From JBDWFY01 sp965275915 (GTDB lineage Bacteria > Pseudomonadota > Alphaproteobacteria > Rhizobiales > Stappiaceae), in assembly GCA_965275915.1 (NCBI GenBank), contig CBDHYI010000007.1:2108001-2172000 (forward strand): DNA of 64,000 nucleotides, in the 5' to 3' direction. Below, piece after piece: positions 1 to 8,882 of the stretch; positions within the stretch are counted from its first letter, which is position 1; each line of letters begins with the position of its first letter. The notes beneath the pieces are model-generated. The model did not search any database, was not told the origin of the DNA, and was given only the letters and a program-made list of their open reading frames with translations. Both the position numbers and the translations under genes were made by a program.

Positions 1-22
1 CCGGTGCCGGCCGGCCCACACC

Positions 23-538
23 CTAATAGCGCGGACGCCATCCGAAGGTCAGAACGGAAACGGATTTCGTGCCAAACCGGTCCTTGGATTCGCCGACCTT
101 CCTGCCGCCCATAGCCCTGTAAAACCGTATTGCGGGCTCATTATCCCTCAGCACCCGAATGATAACACCGGCAAAGCCGTTGCGGTGAAGTTCCGACAGC
201 GTTGCCTGGAAGAACCTTCGGCCGAAACCGATCCCCTGATAGGCCGGCAGGATATAGAGTTCGTAAATCTCGCCGCGGTAAGAGGGATTCGCAAGGCGTG
301 CGGGACCAAAGGTGGCGTAGCCCGCAAGTGTTCCTTGAACCTCCATAACAAGCACGCCTGCGTTTTTTCTCAGTGCGGCCTGCCACCAGCTGATATTGCG
401 CCTGGAGACGGAACGAACAAGATCAAGGCCCGGCAGCAGACCGCGATAAGCGTGAAGCCACGCCTGCTCGTGGATGTCTGCCAGATCCCTGGAATCGGAG
501 AGTTTTGCGCGGCGCACAACAACGGCATCAGTATCCAT
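23..538 (-). CDS. GNAT family N-acetyltransferase
   Basis: The 171-residue product has the Gcn5-related N-acetyltransferase fold. Motif A, the acetyl-CoA pyrophosphate-binding loop, is seen as QGIGFG in the segment YILPAYQGIGFGRRFF, and a later VLRDNEPAIRFYRAMGG segment matches the conserved C-terminal GNAT helix (N..A..FY...GF). I place the start at the ATG at 538 (MDTDAVVVRRAKLSD), where the conserved beta-1 strand begins; a longer reading frame to 661 adds 41 residues with no domain character. No good Shine-Dalgarno precedes 538, so the start is not certain. The family acetylates amines on small molecules or proteins; the substrate cannot be read from the sequence. The gene stands alone, facing away from the DUF2794 gene. 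Confidence 0.85.
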   Translation of the reverse strand: MDTDAVVVRRAKLSDSRDLADIHEQAWLHAYRGLLPGLDLVRSVSRRNISWWQAALRKNAGVLVMEVQGTLAGYATFGPARLANPSYRGEIYELYILPAYQGIGFGRRFFQATLSELHRNGFAGVIIRVLRDNEPAIRFYRAMGGRKVGESKDRFGTKSVSVLTFGWRPRY

Positions 539-667
539 ATGAGATAAATAGGAGGGTGCCGCGCCGATAAAAGAACACGAGCTGCAAAAAGAAAGGGCCG
601 GCGCTATGGCCGGCCCTGAACTCATATTCCTGTTTGGAACCGCTGGGGACAGTCCGCACAAGAAAGA

Positions 668-739
668 GGTCCGGTTTGGTTTTTAACCCCGAAGGGGCTG
701 GGGGGCTGATGCGTTTCAGGGTTGCGACCAAACCGGACC
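668..739. repeat. 13-bp perfect inverted repeat with inner hairpin
   Basis: ggtccggtttggt at 668-680 is exactly complementary to accaaaccggacc at 727-739, with 46 bases between. The interior also holds aacccc-gaa-gggg. It sits in the 379-base gap between the divergent GNAT and DUF2794 genes. The rest of that gap is AT-rich from about 795 to 860 and may carry promoters, but I see no clear -35/-10 pair. The repeat could be an RNA hairpin or a protein-binding site. Confidence 0.55.
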
Positions 740-917
740 ATCTGAGGCAACGATTTCACTTTGCAAGTGTAAAATGGCCCCCTAAGGGCTGATTTGTGGC
801 GAAATTGAGGTTTTAGGTTATTATCTCTCTAATTTTAATTACAACTCTTTTTTCGCCGAACTTGCATCGGATGACCATCCGCGCGATCATGAAAGTTCAA
901 TGACAAAAGGAGGCGCT

Positions 918-1304
918 ATGAGTGATAGCGAAGAAAGTCAGCCCAGCTCCTGGGCCGGACCCGGCGGCTCCGCAGCGGTCAGACGTTCGCCGGGTTTATC
1001 GAGCATATCCTTCAACCGCCGTGAACTGAGCGAAATACTCAATATTTACGGACGAAAGGTGTCTGAAGGCGAGTGGCGGGATTATGCCATCGATATTCTG
1101 AAGGACCGCGCTGTCTTTTCAATCTTTCGCCGGTCGAGCGAAATTCCCCTTTTCACAATAGAAAAAAACCCGAAGCTGGCGCGCCGTCAGGGAGCCTATT
1201 CGGTTGTCGCTCCCGGTGGGATGGTTCTTAAGCGCGGTCATGAGTTGAGAACGGTCCTGCGCGTTCTTGACAAAAAGCGGCACCTGCGGCTCGTTTCAGC
1301 TTAG
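918..1304 (+). CDS. DUF2794 family protein
   Basis: This 128-residue protein matches the alphaproteobacterial DUF2794 family: the core FNRRELSEILNIYGRKVS, EWRDYAIDILKDRAVF and KLARRQGAYSVVAPGG segments are the family's conserved blocks. No catalytic motif or signal peptide is visible. The start at 918 is chosen because AAAGGAGG (906-913) lies four bases upstream; an in-frame ATG at 900 has no such site. The first 30 residues are Ser/Pro/Gly-rich and look disordered. The function of the family is unknown to me. The gene is monocistronic, facing the BI-1 gene on the other strand. Confidence 0.85.
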   Translation: MSDSEESQPSSWAGPGGSAAVRRSPGLSSISFNRRELSEILNIYGRKVSEGEWRDYAIDILKDRAVFSIFRRSSEIPLFTIEKNPKLARRQGAYSVVAPGGMVLKRGHELRTVLRVLDKKRHLRLVSA

Positions 1305-1314
1305 GTGAGGCGCC

Positions 1315-1332
1315 GACGCCCTGTTGGGCGTT
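1315..1332 (+). terminator. Weak hairpin after DUF2794 gene
   Basis: gacgccc-tgtt-gggcgtt forms a 7-bp stem 11 bases after the DUF2794 stop. No T-run follows, so it may only be a 3' stabilising hairpin. Confidence 0.3.
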
Positions 1333-1407
1333 GGCCGTGTTGCTCCAGACAGCGCGCCGAGCGGTCTATTCGCCGCCGGAAGTCCCATATGGTTCTGCTT
1401 GCTGTTT

Positions 1408-1428
1408 TCCAACATAAACAAGACACGC
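1408..1428. repeat. 21-bp repeat shared with 56171-56191
   Basis: The 21 bases beginning tccaacataaacaag and ending acacgc occur identically, in the same orientation, at 56171-56191. Flanks differ on both sides at the next base. Read on the minus strand both copies encode RVLFML followed by D or E. The copy here lies between the DUF2794 and BI-1 genes, outside any gene I accept. Confidence 0.7.
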
Positions 1429-1490
1429 ACTGTTATCGGACATTCGGTGCTTTGTGCGTCAACGCTCTCCCGATGCACGACAAGACTACA

Positions 1491-1521
1491 AAAAAAGGCG
1501 CGAGATAGGTCTCGCGCCTTT
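1491..1521 (-). terminator. Rho-independent terminator of the BI-1 gene (bidirectional)
   Basis: aaaggcgcgag (1494-1504) and ctcgcgccttt (1511-1521) form a perfect 11-bp stem with a six-base loop. On the minus strand it is followed by a run of T, 26 bases after the BI-1 stop codon. The symmetric A/T ends would also work on the plus strand for the DUF2794 gene. Confidence 0.85.
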
Positions 1522-1546
1522 GAAAAATTGTCGGATGCCGGTGTGG

Positions 1547-2326
1547 TTATTCGCGGTTTCCGAACAGCTGCAGCAGCATCAGGAACAGGTTGATGAAGTC
1601 CAGATACAAGCGCAGGGCACCCATGATGGCTTTGCGACCGGCCACATCCTGGCTGTCGCCGGCATAGTACATTTCTTTGATCTGCTGGGTGTCGTAGGCG
1701 GTCAACCCGGCAAATACGAGCACGCCGATCACGGAGATGGCAAACTGCAGCGCCGAAGAGCCGATGAAGATGTTCACCAGCGATGCAATGATGATGCCGA
1801 TCAGTCCCATGAACAGGAAGGAACCCCAGGCGGACAGGTCTTTCTTCGTTGTGTACCCAAACAGGCTCAGCGCACCGAAAGACGCTGCCGTGATGAAGAA
1901 CACTCTGGCTATGGAGCCGTGTGCAAACACCAGAAATATCCACGACAGGGATATGCCCATAACGGCCGCGAACAGCCAGAACGTGGTCTGGGCTGCGCTG
2001 AAGCTCATCTTATTGACGCGGAAGCTCAGGAAGAAAACCATCGCCAGTGGCGCAAGCATAACAACCCATTTGAGCGGGCTGGCAAAGAGCGCTACACCGA
2101 CACCGGTCAGATACTGGTTGCCGAGCTGCGCGGCAGCCGCGGAGGGATCGCTCGTGGTTGCGAAGTTGAACATGACAATGGCGGCGACACCTGTGATCGC
2201 CAGTCCAAGCGCCATGTAGTTGTAAACACTGAGCATATATGACCGCAGACCCTGGTCGATCATACCGGCATCGGCATGCGCCCCGCTCATCGGCCTTGCA
2301 GTGTGATTTGGATCGTAATTAGCCAT
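1547..2326 (-). CDS. Bax inhibitor-1/YccA family membrane protein
   Basis: The 259-residue protein has a short polar N-terminus (residues 1-30) followed by about seven hydrophobic segments, the TMBIM/BI-1 architecture. The motif YDTQQIKEMY near the C-terminus, with its membrane-associated Asp, is the family signature that follows the sixth helix. In this family the helices form a pH- or calcium-sensitive leak channel in the inner membrane; in bacteria the physiological role is poorly defined. AGAGGA lies six bases before the ATG at 2326. A strong terminator follows, so the gene is probably transcribed alone. Confidence 0.92.
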   Translation of the reverse strand: MANYDPNHTARPMSGAHADAGMIDQGLRSYMLSVYNYMALGLAITGVAAIVMFNFATTSDPSAAAAQLGNQYLTGVGVALFASPLKWVVMLAPLAMVFFLSFRVNKMSFSAAQTTFWLFAAVMGISLSWIFLVFAHGSIARVFFITAASFGALSLFGYTTKKDLSAWGSFLFMGLIGIIIASLVNIFIGSSALQFAISVIGVLVFAGLTAYDTQQIKEMYYAGDSQDVAGRKAIMGALRLYLDFINLFLMLLQLFGNRE

Positions 2327-2469
2327 GAAATCCTCTTAATCCGTCACCTCTGGATGTCTTTTTTGGACACTCAGATGGGAATATGGTCCTGATATACGAC
2401 AGGAACAAGACCAATGCTATTAATTTTCTGACAGTTCAGGCTTATAATTACTGACTTTTTAACGACGCA

Positions 2470-2631
2470 TCAGACCGGTTGATTGGATCCGAACACCGAA
2501 ATCAGATCAAACATCGAAAACGGCAGTGTCAAAGGCTGATCTGATTGGATCGGGCCGGCAGCGGCCAGCATCATCGCCCCCAGCAAAATGACTGTCAGGG
2601 CGTTTATCGACTTCTTGCGCCTCAGTTGCAT
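2470..2631 (-). CDS. 53-residue small membrane or secreted peptide
   Basis: This ORF starts at ATG 2631 with a well-placed AAAGGAG (complement of 2640-2646) eight bases upstream. The product begins MQLRRKKS, has a hydrophobic run at about residues 11-25 (ALTVILLGAMMLAAA) and a short C-terminal part rich in Pro, Asp and Phe ending FGSNQPV. The basic N-terminus plus hydrophobic stretch suggests a signal anchor. I know no family for it. The ideal ribosome binding site and signal-like N-terminus are the reasons to call it; there is no neighbour in the same transcript apart from the convergent-distance BI-1 gene downstream. The remaining 2632-2900 holds only AT-rich DNA and a short hairpin at about 2813-2838. 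Confidence 0.55.
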   Translation of the reverse strand: MQLRRKKSINALTVILLGAMMLAAAGPIQSDQPLTLPFSMFDLISVFGSNQPV

Positions 2632-2900
2632 TTTCGGCGCTCCTTTTCAGCTTTTGATCCGGAACGCCGACCGGGCGGATGATGTCAATTCGCCCATGAG
2701 CAAGAACGCCGGTATCAAACTGTTTTGCAGGAACCCGGACTGAACTTGGTTTGGTGAACCAGGCTCGTGCTTGAAATGAATTCTGCCATCTTCAAATGAC
2801 AAAGGAAAGAAGACGGACCTTCCCGTCAGTGCGGTCCGATGTCAGAATTCGCGATTAATTGTGATTTTCTGGTGTAATTTGTAAAGAAATGGTAAAAAAA

Positions 2901-5486
2901 TCACAGATTGCGAAGGACCGGAGCCGGTTTCTCGCCGAGCACTTTCCAGGTTCCGATCAGGCCGAAGCCGACAGTGAGCACCAGGGCGATGATCACGGCC
3001 AGCAGCGCGCTGACCGGCAGGAACACAAACGCCATGTTCATGACCTGCGTGACGACAAACCACGATGCAAGAGCCCCGGCCAGCACGCCGAACAGAGCCG
3101 TTACCAGACCAAGAAGGGCATACTCAACGACATAGGCGGTCAGCAGCTTACCGCGGGTTGCTCCGAGAGTTTTCAGTATCACGGCATCGTAAATCCGGTT
3201 TCTGTGTCCGGCGGCCAACGCGCCTCCAAGGACCAGAATGCTGGCGATAAGCGTGATGCTGGACGCACCGCGGATGGCCCATGCCAGTTGCGACAAAATG
3301 TCGTTCACAGCGTTGATCGCGTCTTTGACGCGTACGGTCGTGACCGTCGGAAACGCGGCCGACACAGCTTTATGCAGGGACAGTTCTTTCGCTTCATCGC
3401 TGTCTTGCGGCCATGTTACCGTGGCCAGGTGAGCGTGGGGGGCGCCTGCAAACGTATTGGGCGAGAAGACCATGACGAAATTGATGGCGAGGGACTGCCA
3501 TTCAACCTGACGCAGATTGGCGATGGTGGCCGTGATTTCCCGGCCAAGGACATTGACCGTCACCTGGTCGCCGATATCAAGACCCAGACCCTCAGCGACC
3601 TCCTGCTCGAAAGAAACCAGATTGTCTCCCTGATGATCTTCCGGCCACCATGACCCTCTGATCAGCGTGGAGTTGTCCGGTATGGACGCCGCATAAGTGA
3701 TGCCGCGATCCCCGCGCAGCGCCCAGGCGGCCTCCTGCGCCGGTTTTGCCTGAGCTGCGGGCGTGTCGTTGAGAGCCACAATCCGACCGCGAAGCATGGG
3801 GGCTTGTTGTATGTCCGCCTCCGGTGCCTGCTCGTTCAGAAAGCGTTCAAATTCCGACAATTCGCGATTTTGAATGTCGACAAAGAAGAAGCTCGGCGCT
3901 TGCTGGGCGACGGTGTTGGTCAACTGGCCCCTCAGATTCCCGTCGATCAAAGTCAGGGCAACAAGCAGCGTCAGGCCGAGGCCGAGAGACAGTACGACAG
4001 AGGGCGTCAGTGCGCCTGGCCGGTGAATGTTCGCGATTGCGAGGCGCACCGCCGTCGATTTGACCTGCGGCATGCGCCGCGCCGCAAACATGATCAGGCG
4101 CGCGACCACCATCAGAAGAGCAAACGCCGCGGCCGAGGCGCCGACATAGATAAGAGCTACGCGGATATCATGGGACTGGAACACGGCCAGCGTCACCAGA
4201 ATCGCGATCGTCAGTGCTGTGAGTGCGATATATCGCTTGCGCGGCAGGGGCCGGTCGGTGCTGACGCTGTCCCGGAACAGAGCTGTGGCGGGAATATCGT
4301 GCGCCCGGCCAAGCGGCCACAACGCAAAGGCCAGCGCGGTTAAAAATCCATAGATCACGCCCAGTCCCAGTTCCAGCGGGAAGATTGACATCGCTCCTTG
4401 AACCGGCAGAACCGAAGCAAGTAATGCTCCGGCGACAAACGGGATAAGGGCGCCCAGAACCAGGCCGATCAGGATGCCGATACCGGCAAGGACCATGATC
4501 TGGATGAGATAGACACGGAAGACAAAGTCGCCCGACGCCCCGACGCTCTTAAACGAAGCGATCACGCTGTATTTGGTCTCAAGGAAGGCCCTGACGGCAT
4601 TGGCCACACCCACGCCGCCGACAACCAGGGCGGTCAGGCCGACCAAAGTCAGGAACTGCGCGAACCGCTCGATACTGCGGGCCAGACCTGGCGCCGCATT
4701 GGCCCGGGATCTGAGCCGCCAGCCGGCGCTCGGATAATTCTCCCTCAAAGACTGCAGTGCGGTCCGGACGTCGCTCTGGCTTACGACAGGTCCGTCGCCG
4801 AGCTTTACCCTGTAGTGCCATCTGACAAGGCTGCCCGGCTGCACGAGGCCCGATTCCTTCAGCGCGGCTTCTGTCATCATCAGCCGCGGTCCGAAATCTA
4901 TACCGCCGGAGAGCCGGTCCGGTTCCTGTTCGATCAGTCCTGAGATGCGGACATTGATCCGCCCGACCGACAGCTCGTCGCCGGTCTCGAGGCCGAGTTG
5001 AGTGAGCAAAGTGGAATCTGCGACAGCGCCCCAGGTTCCGCCGGACTTCTCAAGTGCCTTTGTCAGTTCGGCGTCGCCCGTCAGGCGCATGGTGCCGTAG
5101 AGCGGATAGGCGCCGTCGATGGCCTTCACTTCGACAAGGGTCTGATTGGTGGTCTCCGGTATGCGGGCCATGGCGCGCATGGTCGCAACTTTCGAGACTG
5201 TTCCAAGAGACTGCAGATAACGCTCTTCCTGCGCGTCCGCCTCGCGGTGGATGAGCGAGACGTCGATATCGCCGCCCAGGATGGATTGGCCTTCGTTCGA
5301 CAAACCTTCCGTGAGGGAGCGCGAGAGGGAGGCAACGCCTGAAATCGCGGCAACGCCGAGCGCAATGCAGGCAATGAAAATGAAAAACCCTTTAAAGCCC
5401 CCTCTGAGTTCACGGACAGCAAATCGGACGGCGGTGCCAAGGCTCCCTCCGCCGGAGGATCGCGTTTCCTCGACAAAGGCCTGCAT
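2901..5486 (-). CDS. ybbP: ABC transporter permease, YbbP type (FtsX domains)
   Basis: The 861-residue protein has one N-terminal membrane helix (about residues 32-52), a large periplasmic MacB-like domain, three helices at about 277-395, two more at about 420-470, a second periplasmic domain and three C-terminal helices. This duplicated FtsX layout and length fit E. coli YbbP. It is the membrane subunit of a presumed exporter of the LolCD/MacB superfamily. The ATG at 5486 lies one base after the stop of the ATPase gene (TAAGATG), so translation is probably coupled. The pairing with ybbA and the divergent tesA is the same as in E. coli, which supports the assignment; the substrate is not known. 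Confidence 0.9.
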   Translation of the reverse strand: MQAFVEETRSSGGGSLGTAVRFAVRELRGGFKGFFIFIACIALGVAAISGVASLSRSLTEGLSNEGQSILGGDIDVSLIHREADAQEERYLQSLGTVSKVATMRAMARIPETTNQTLVEVKAIDGAYPLYGTMRLTGDAELTKALEKSGGTWGAVADSTLLTQLGLETGDELSVGRINVRISGLIEQEPDRLSGGIDFGPRLMMTEAALKESGLVQPGSLVRWHYRVKLGDGPVVSQSDVRTALQSLRENYPSAGWRLRSRANAAPGLARSIERFAQFLTLVGLTALVVGGVGVANAVRAFLETKYSVIASFKSVGASGDFVFRVYLIQIMVLAGIGILIGLVLGALIPFVAGALLASVLPVQGAMSIFPLELGLGVIYGFLTALAFALWPLGRAHDIPATALFRDSVSTDRPLPRKRYIALTALTIAILVTLAVFQSHDIRVALIYVGASAAAFALLMVVARLIMFAARRMPQVKSTAVRLAIANIHRPGALTPSVVLSLGLGLTLLVALTLIDGNLRGQLTNTVAQQAPSFFFVDIQNRELSEFERFLNEQAPEADIQQAPMLRGRIVALNDTPAAQAKPAQEAAWALRGDRGITYAASIPDNSTLIRGSWWPEDHQGDNLVSFEQEVAEGLGLDIGDQVTVNVLGREITATIANLRQVEWQSLAINFVMVFSPNTFAGAPHAHLATVTWPQDSDEAKELSLHKAVSAAFPTVTTVRVKDAINAVNDILSQLAWAIRGASSITLIASILVLGGALAAGHRNRIYDAVILKTLGATRGKLLTAYVVEYALLGLVTALFGVLAGALASWFVVTQVMNMAFVFLPVSALLAVIIALVLTVGFGLIGTWKVLGEKPAPVLRNL

Positions 5487-5487
5487 C

Positions 5488-6186
5488 TTATGCGTCCACC
5501 ATTGTGTCTGCTTCCCGTTCGATCAATCCCGAACGCACACGAACCATCCGGTCGCATTGGCGGGCAAGGTTCGTATCGTGGGTCACGAGCACCAGGGTGG
5601 TGCCCCGTTCCCGGCTGGCGCTGAACATCAGGTCGACAATCTGCTTTCCGGTCGCATCGTCAAGGTTCCCGGTCGGCTCATCGGCGATGATAATGGACGG
5701 TTGGGAGACAAGCGAGCGGGCAATGGCCACGCGCTGCTGCTCGCCTCCGGACATCGCGGCAGGATAGTGCTGGAGCCGTTCGCCAAGACCCACGGCCTGC
5801 AATTCCGCGCGGGCCTTGTCAAAAGCAGCACTCTCTCCGGCCAGTTCAAGCGGAACGGCAACGTTTTCAAGCGCCGTCATATTGGGGATCAGGTGAAAGG
5901 ACTGGAAAACGATGCCGATATTGCGGCCGCGGAATTTTGCCAGTTGATCTTCATTGAGATCGTTGAGTTTCTGGCCGGCCACTTCGACCGACCCCTGGTC
6001 AGCCCGTTCCAGTCCGCCCATAACCATCAGCAGCGTGGATTTGCCGGAACCGGATGGGCCAACGACACCGACGGTCTCGCCCCGTTCGATTTCCAGATTG
6101 ATGCCTTTGAGAATGTGGACCCGCGCTGCGCCGGCGCCAAGACTGAGATGAAGATCTTTTAAACGGATGACTGGTCCATTAGACAT
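5488..6186 (-). CDS. ybbA: ABC transporter ATP-binding protein, YbbA type
   Basis: The 232-residue ATPase shows Walker A GPSGSGKST, the ABC signature SGGEQQRVAIARSL, Walker B SIIIADEPTGNLD and the H-loop LVLVTHD. It is of the LolD/MacB subfamily, which powers FtsX-type permeases. The start is set at 6186 (MSNGPVIRLKDLH) with AGGA eight bases before it; a longer frame starting at 6207 has no advantage. The gene begins 68 bases from the divergent tesA start, so 6187-6254 must contain both promoters. Confidence 0.92.
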   Translation of the reverse strand: MSNGPVIRLKDLHLSLGAGAARVHILKGINLEIERGETVGVVGPSGSGKSTLLMVMGGLERADQGSVEVAGQKLNDLNEDQLAKFRGRNIGIVFQSFHLIPNMTALENVAVPLELAGESAAFDKARAELQAVGLGERLQHYPAAMSGGEQQRVAIARSLVSQPSIIIADEPTGNLDDATGKQIVDLMFSASRERGTTLVLVTHDTNLARQCDRMVRVRSGLIEREADTMVDA

Positions 6187-6254
6187 AAGCGATCCTATAT
6201 AATGCACAGCAAGGCGTCAAAAAAGGCGTTCCGCAACGGGAATAAGAGATCAAT

Positions 6255-6917
6255 ATGGGTATCAAAACGGATCGGTCCAGCCTAATTGAAAAACTTCTTT
6301 GGACAATTGCGGCAATTGGCTGGATGACCTGGTCAGGGATCGCCCAGGCCGAACCGGTAAAAATCATTGCGCTGGGCGACAGTCTGAGTGCCGGCTACCT
6401 TCTGCCGGCGCAGGATTCGTTCCCCGCAAAGCTTGAGGCTGCCCTTAAGGAAAAGGGCCACGATGTCAGCATTATCAATGCCGGCGTATCCGGTGACACC
6501 TCAAGCGGCGGCCTGGCGCGGCTGGACTGGTCCGTCCCGACGGATGCCGACGGTGTCATTCTGGAGTTGGGTGCCAACGATGCCCTGCGCGGTATTAATC
6601 CCACGGAGACCCGGGCCGCGCTGGAAGAAATCGTGAAAAAACTGAGCGACAGGAACGTCGAGCTTCTGATTGCCGGCATGCTGGCTCCGCCCAATCTTGG
6701 CGAGACCTACGCCGATGCATTTAATCCGATCTTTGAAGACCTCTCGAAAAAATACAACACCGTCTATTATCCGTTTTTTCTTGACGGGGTAGCGGCTGTC
6801 CCGAAACTCAATCTGCAGGATGGTATCCATCCCACCGCAGAGGGCGTTGATGTCATCGTCGAGCGGATCTTGCCGTCTGTTGAGCAATTGATTGAAAATA
6901 TCGACCGCCCTTCATAG
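6255..6917 (+). CDS. tesA: GDSL-type arylesterase/thioesterase I (TesA/EstA-like), periplasmic
   Basis: The 220-residue precursor has a signal peptide with likely cleavage after SGIAQA (residue 32). The SGNH hydrolase blocks are all present: block I ALGDSLSAGY with nucleophile Ser43, block III GAND (Asn), and block V DGIHPTAEG with Asp189 and His192. Family members hydrolyse thioesters, aryl esters and lysophospholipids in the periplasm. It is divergent from ybbA-ybbP, the arrangement found in E. coli, which suggests a shared role in lipid or envelope handling, though that is inference. Confidence 0.92.
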   Translation: MGIKTDRSSLIEKLLWTIAAIGWMTWSGIAQAEPVKIIALGDSLSAGYLLPAQDSFPAKLEAALKEKGHDVSIINAGVSGDTSSGGLARLDWSVPTDADGVILELGANDALRGINPTETRAALEEIVKKLSDRNVELLIAGMLAPPNLGETYADAFNPIFEDLSKKYNTVYYPFFLDGVAAVPKLNLQDGIHPTAEGVDVIVERILPSVEQLIENIDRPS

Positions 6918-6997
6918 GGTAGGGTGGATATCACCCGCTCAGTAATGCGGTTACACCGCATGCCCGCCCGCAAAAAAATTACCCGCCGAGGATCAGG

Positions 6998-8050
6998 ATG
7001 AACTATCGCCGTCTGGGACGCACCGATTTGCGCGTAAGCAGCCTTTGTCTTGGGACCATGACCTGGGGAGAACAGAATTCCGAGGCCGAGGGTCACGAGC
7101 AGATGAATGTCGCATTTGAGGCCGGGATCAACTTTCTTGACACGGCGGAACTCTACGCGGTGCCGCCCAGGGCGGAAACACAGGGACGCACCGAGGAAAT
7201 CATCGGCTCCTGGCTCAAGGGGCGCAAAAAGAGGGACGATGTGGTTCTTGCAACCAAAGTCATCGGACGATCAAACAACACCTGGCTTCGCGACGACGGT
7301 TCCGGCGGCGAACTCAATCGCAGCCAGATCGAGGAAGCGGTCAACAAGAGCCTCGGGCGCCTGGAAACCGATTACATCGATCTCTATCAAGTTCACTGGC
7401 CGGATCGGAGCGTTTCGCACTTTGGCAGCAACCCGACCGTGTGGTCGGATCCCGATCCTGTGGAAGGCGAAAACACGATCGAGAGCACTCTGGAAGTGTT
7501 GGGCGATCTCGTCAAAGCGGGCAAGGTGCGCCACGTAGGTGTCTCCAATGAAAGTGCGTGGGGTGTGATGCGGTATCTGAGGGCGCATGAATTGTCGGAT
7601 CTGCCTCGCATTCAGTCTATCCAGAATGCGTATTCGCTGCTTAACAGAACATTCGAGGTCAATCTGGCTGAAGTTGCTTACCGGGAAGATGTCGGGCTGC
7701 TGGCGTATTCCGCGCTGGCGCAGGGATATTTGACGGGTAAATATCGTGCCGGCGCCTTGCCCGAAGGGTCGCGCAAAGCGCTTTACAACCGTCTGCAGCG
7801 GTACGAAAAGCCCGGATCCGCCGAAGCGGTTGAAGAGTATTATGCGCTTGCTGTTGAACACGGTCTTGATATGGGGCAGATGTCACTTGCATTTGCAGCA
7901 AGCCGGTCGTTCATGACGTCGGTTATCATCGGCGCAACGACACTGGATCAGTTGCGGTCGAACATCGCGGCGGCTGATCTTGAGATTTCGCCCGATCTGG
8001 AAGGTCGGATCAACGCCATACAGCAGATTCATTGTAATCCGGCGCCATAA
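6998..8050 (+). CDS. tas: Tas-family NADP-dependent aldo/keto reductase
   Basis: The 350-residue protein begins MNYRRLGRTDLRVSSLCLGTM and matches E. coli Tas closely along its length: GTMTWGEQNSEAEGHEQ, ELYAVPPRAETQGRTE, DLYQVHWPDR and IQNAYSLLNRTFEVNLAEV. The AKR tetrad is visible as Asp and Tyr in FLDTAELYAVP, Lys in VLATKV, and His in QVHWP. The fold is a TIM barrel with C-terminal NADPH-binding loops. Natural substrates of Tas are not settled. GGATCAGG lies just before the ATG. The gene follows tesA by 80 bases on the same strand. Confidence 0.9.
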   Translation: MNYRRLGRTDLRVSSLCLGTMTWGEQNSEAEGHEQMNVAFEAGINFLDTAELYAVPPRAETQGRTEEIIGSWLKGRKKRDDVVLATKVIGRSNNTWLRDDGSGGELNRSQIEEAVNKSLGRLETDYIDLYQVHWPDRSVSHFGSNPTVWSDPDPVEGENTIESTLEVLGDLVKAGKVRHVGVSNESAWGVMRYLRAHELSDLPRIQSIQNAYSLLNRTFEVNLAEVAYREDVGLLAYSALAQGYLTGKYRAGALPEGSRKALYNRLQRYEKPGSAEAVEEYYALAVEHGLDMGQMSLAFAASRSFMTSVIIGATTLDQLRSNIAAADLEISPDLEGRINAIQQIHCNPAP

Positions 8051-8316
8051 ATTTCAACGCCTTGCGGTTGCCGGGCGTTGCCATGAGGGGAACTGCGCGA
8101 CTGCGGTCCTGCACCAATTATTTTGTTTAGCCGGGAGATTCGCATTTTCCGGACTCGCATTGCCGGAAATTGTCAAATTAACTCATATATTTTTTTGCAA
8201 ATCCGGTTGCTCAACAGTCTAACTCCATGATTCTTATAACAAAAAAATATGTTGTTGCTCTTTTAATCTATTTCGTTTCACACTTAATCATCGGCGTTTA
8301 GATAGGAGGAGTGGTC

Positions 8317-8853
8317 ATGCCACGGCTCTTCACCGGCCTTGAGGTTCCCTCGCAAACAGGCCTAATGCTGTCTTTACTTCGTGGTGGGCTGAGGGGCGCC
8401 CGCTGGATAGATCCTGAAAATTATCACATCACACTTCGTTTCATTGGAGATATTGACGACCGAACAGCGGACGAAATCGCACACGCACTTGAGCGGGTCG
8501 ATCGTATACCAGTAGATATCCGGATACGCGGTCTTGACGTTTTTGGGGGCAACAAACCTCATTGTCTGATTGCGAAAGTTGAACACAATCAAGCTCTTTC
8601 AGAATTGCAGGCCGAACTGGAACGCATTCTGCAGAGGCTCGGAATGCCGCCTGAGCGGCGGAAGTACATTCCTCACATTACTCTGGCCCGGTTGCGGGGA
8701 ACGACCTCTTCGGAAGCGGCAAGCTGGTTGTCACAACGGGGCGACTTCAGCGCCCCGGGATATGTTGCCGGCCGGTTTGTCCTGTTCTCCGCAAAAGCCT
8801 CGATAGGCGGCGGTCCGTACCTGGTGGAGGAGGCCTATCCTCTGGCTGCCTGA
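8317..8853 (+). CDS. thpR: RNA 2',3'-cyclic phosphodiesterase (2'-5' RNA ligase family)
   Basis: The 178-residue protein carries the two HxTx motifs of the 2H phosphoesterase superfamily: HITL at residues 37-40 and HITL at 120-123. ThpR opens 2',3'-cyclic phosphate ends on RNA and can catalyse reversible 2'-5' ligation. The ATG at 8317 is preferred because AGGAGG (8304-8309) is spaced seven bases from it; an in-frame GTG at 8311 is too close. The upstream gap 8051-8316 is AT-rich with no gene. Confidence 0.92.
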   Translation: MPRLFTGLEVPSQTGLMLSLLRGGLRGARWIDPENYHITLRFIGDIDDRTADEIAHALERVDRIPVDIRIRGLDVFGGNKPHCLIAKVEHNQALSELQAELERILQRLGMPPERRKYIPHITLARLRGTTSSEAASWLSQRGDFSAPGYVAGRFVLFSAKASIGGGPYLVEEAYPLAA

Positions 8854-8882
8854 TGCCGGAGTTTATGGTGTCAAGACAGGCT

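Noticed and set aside
1296..1943. 215-residue minus-strand ORF overlapping the BI-1 gene
   Set aside because: It is a shadow frame of the BI-1 gene on the same strand, and its tail only adds the 21-bp repeat.
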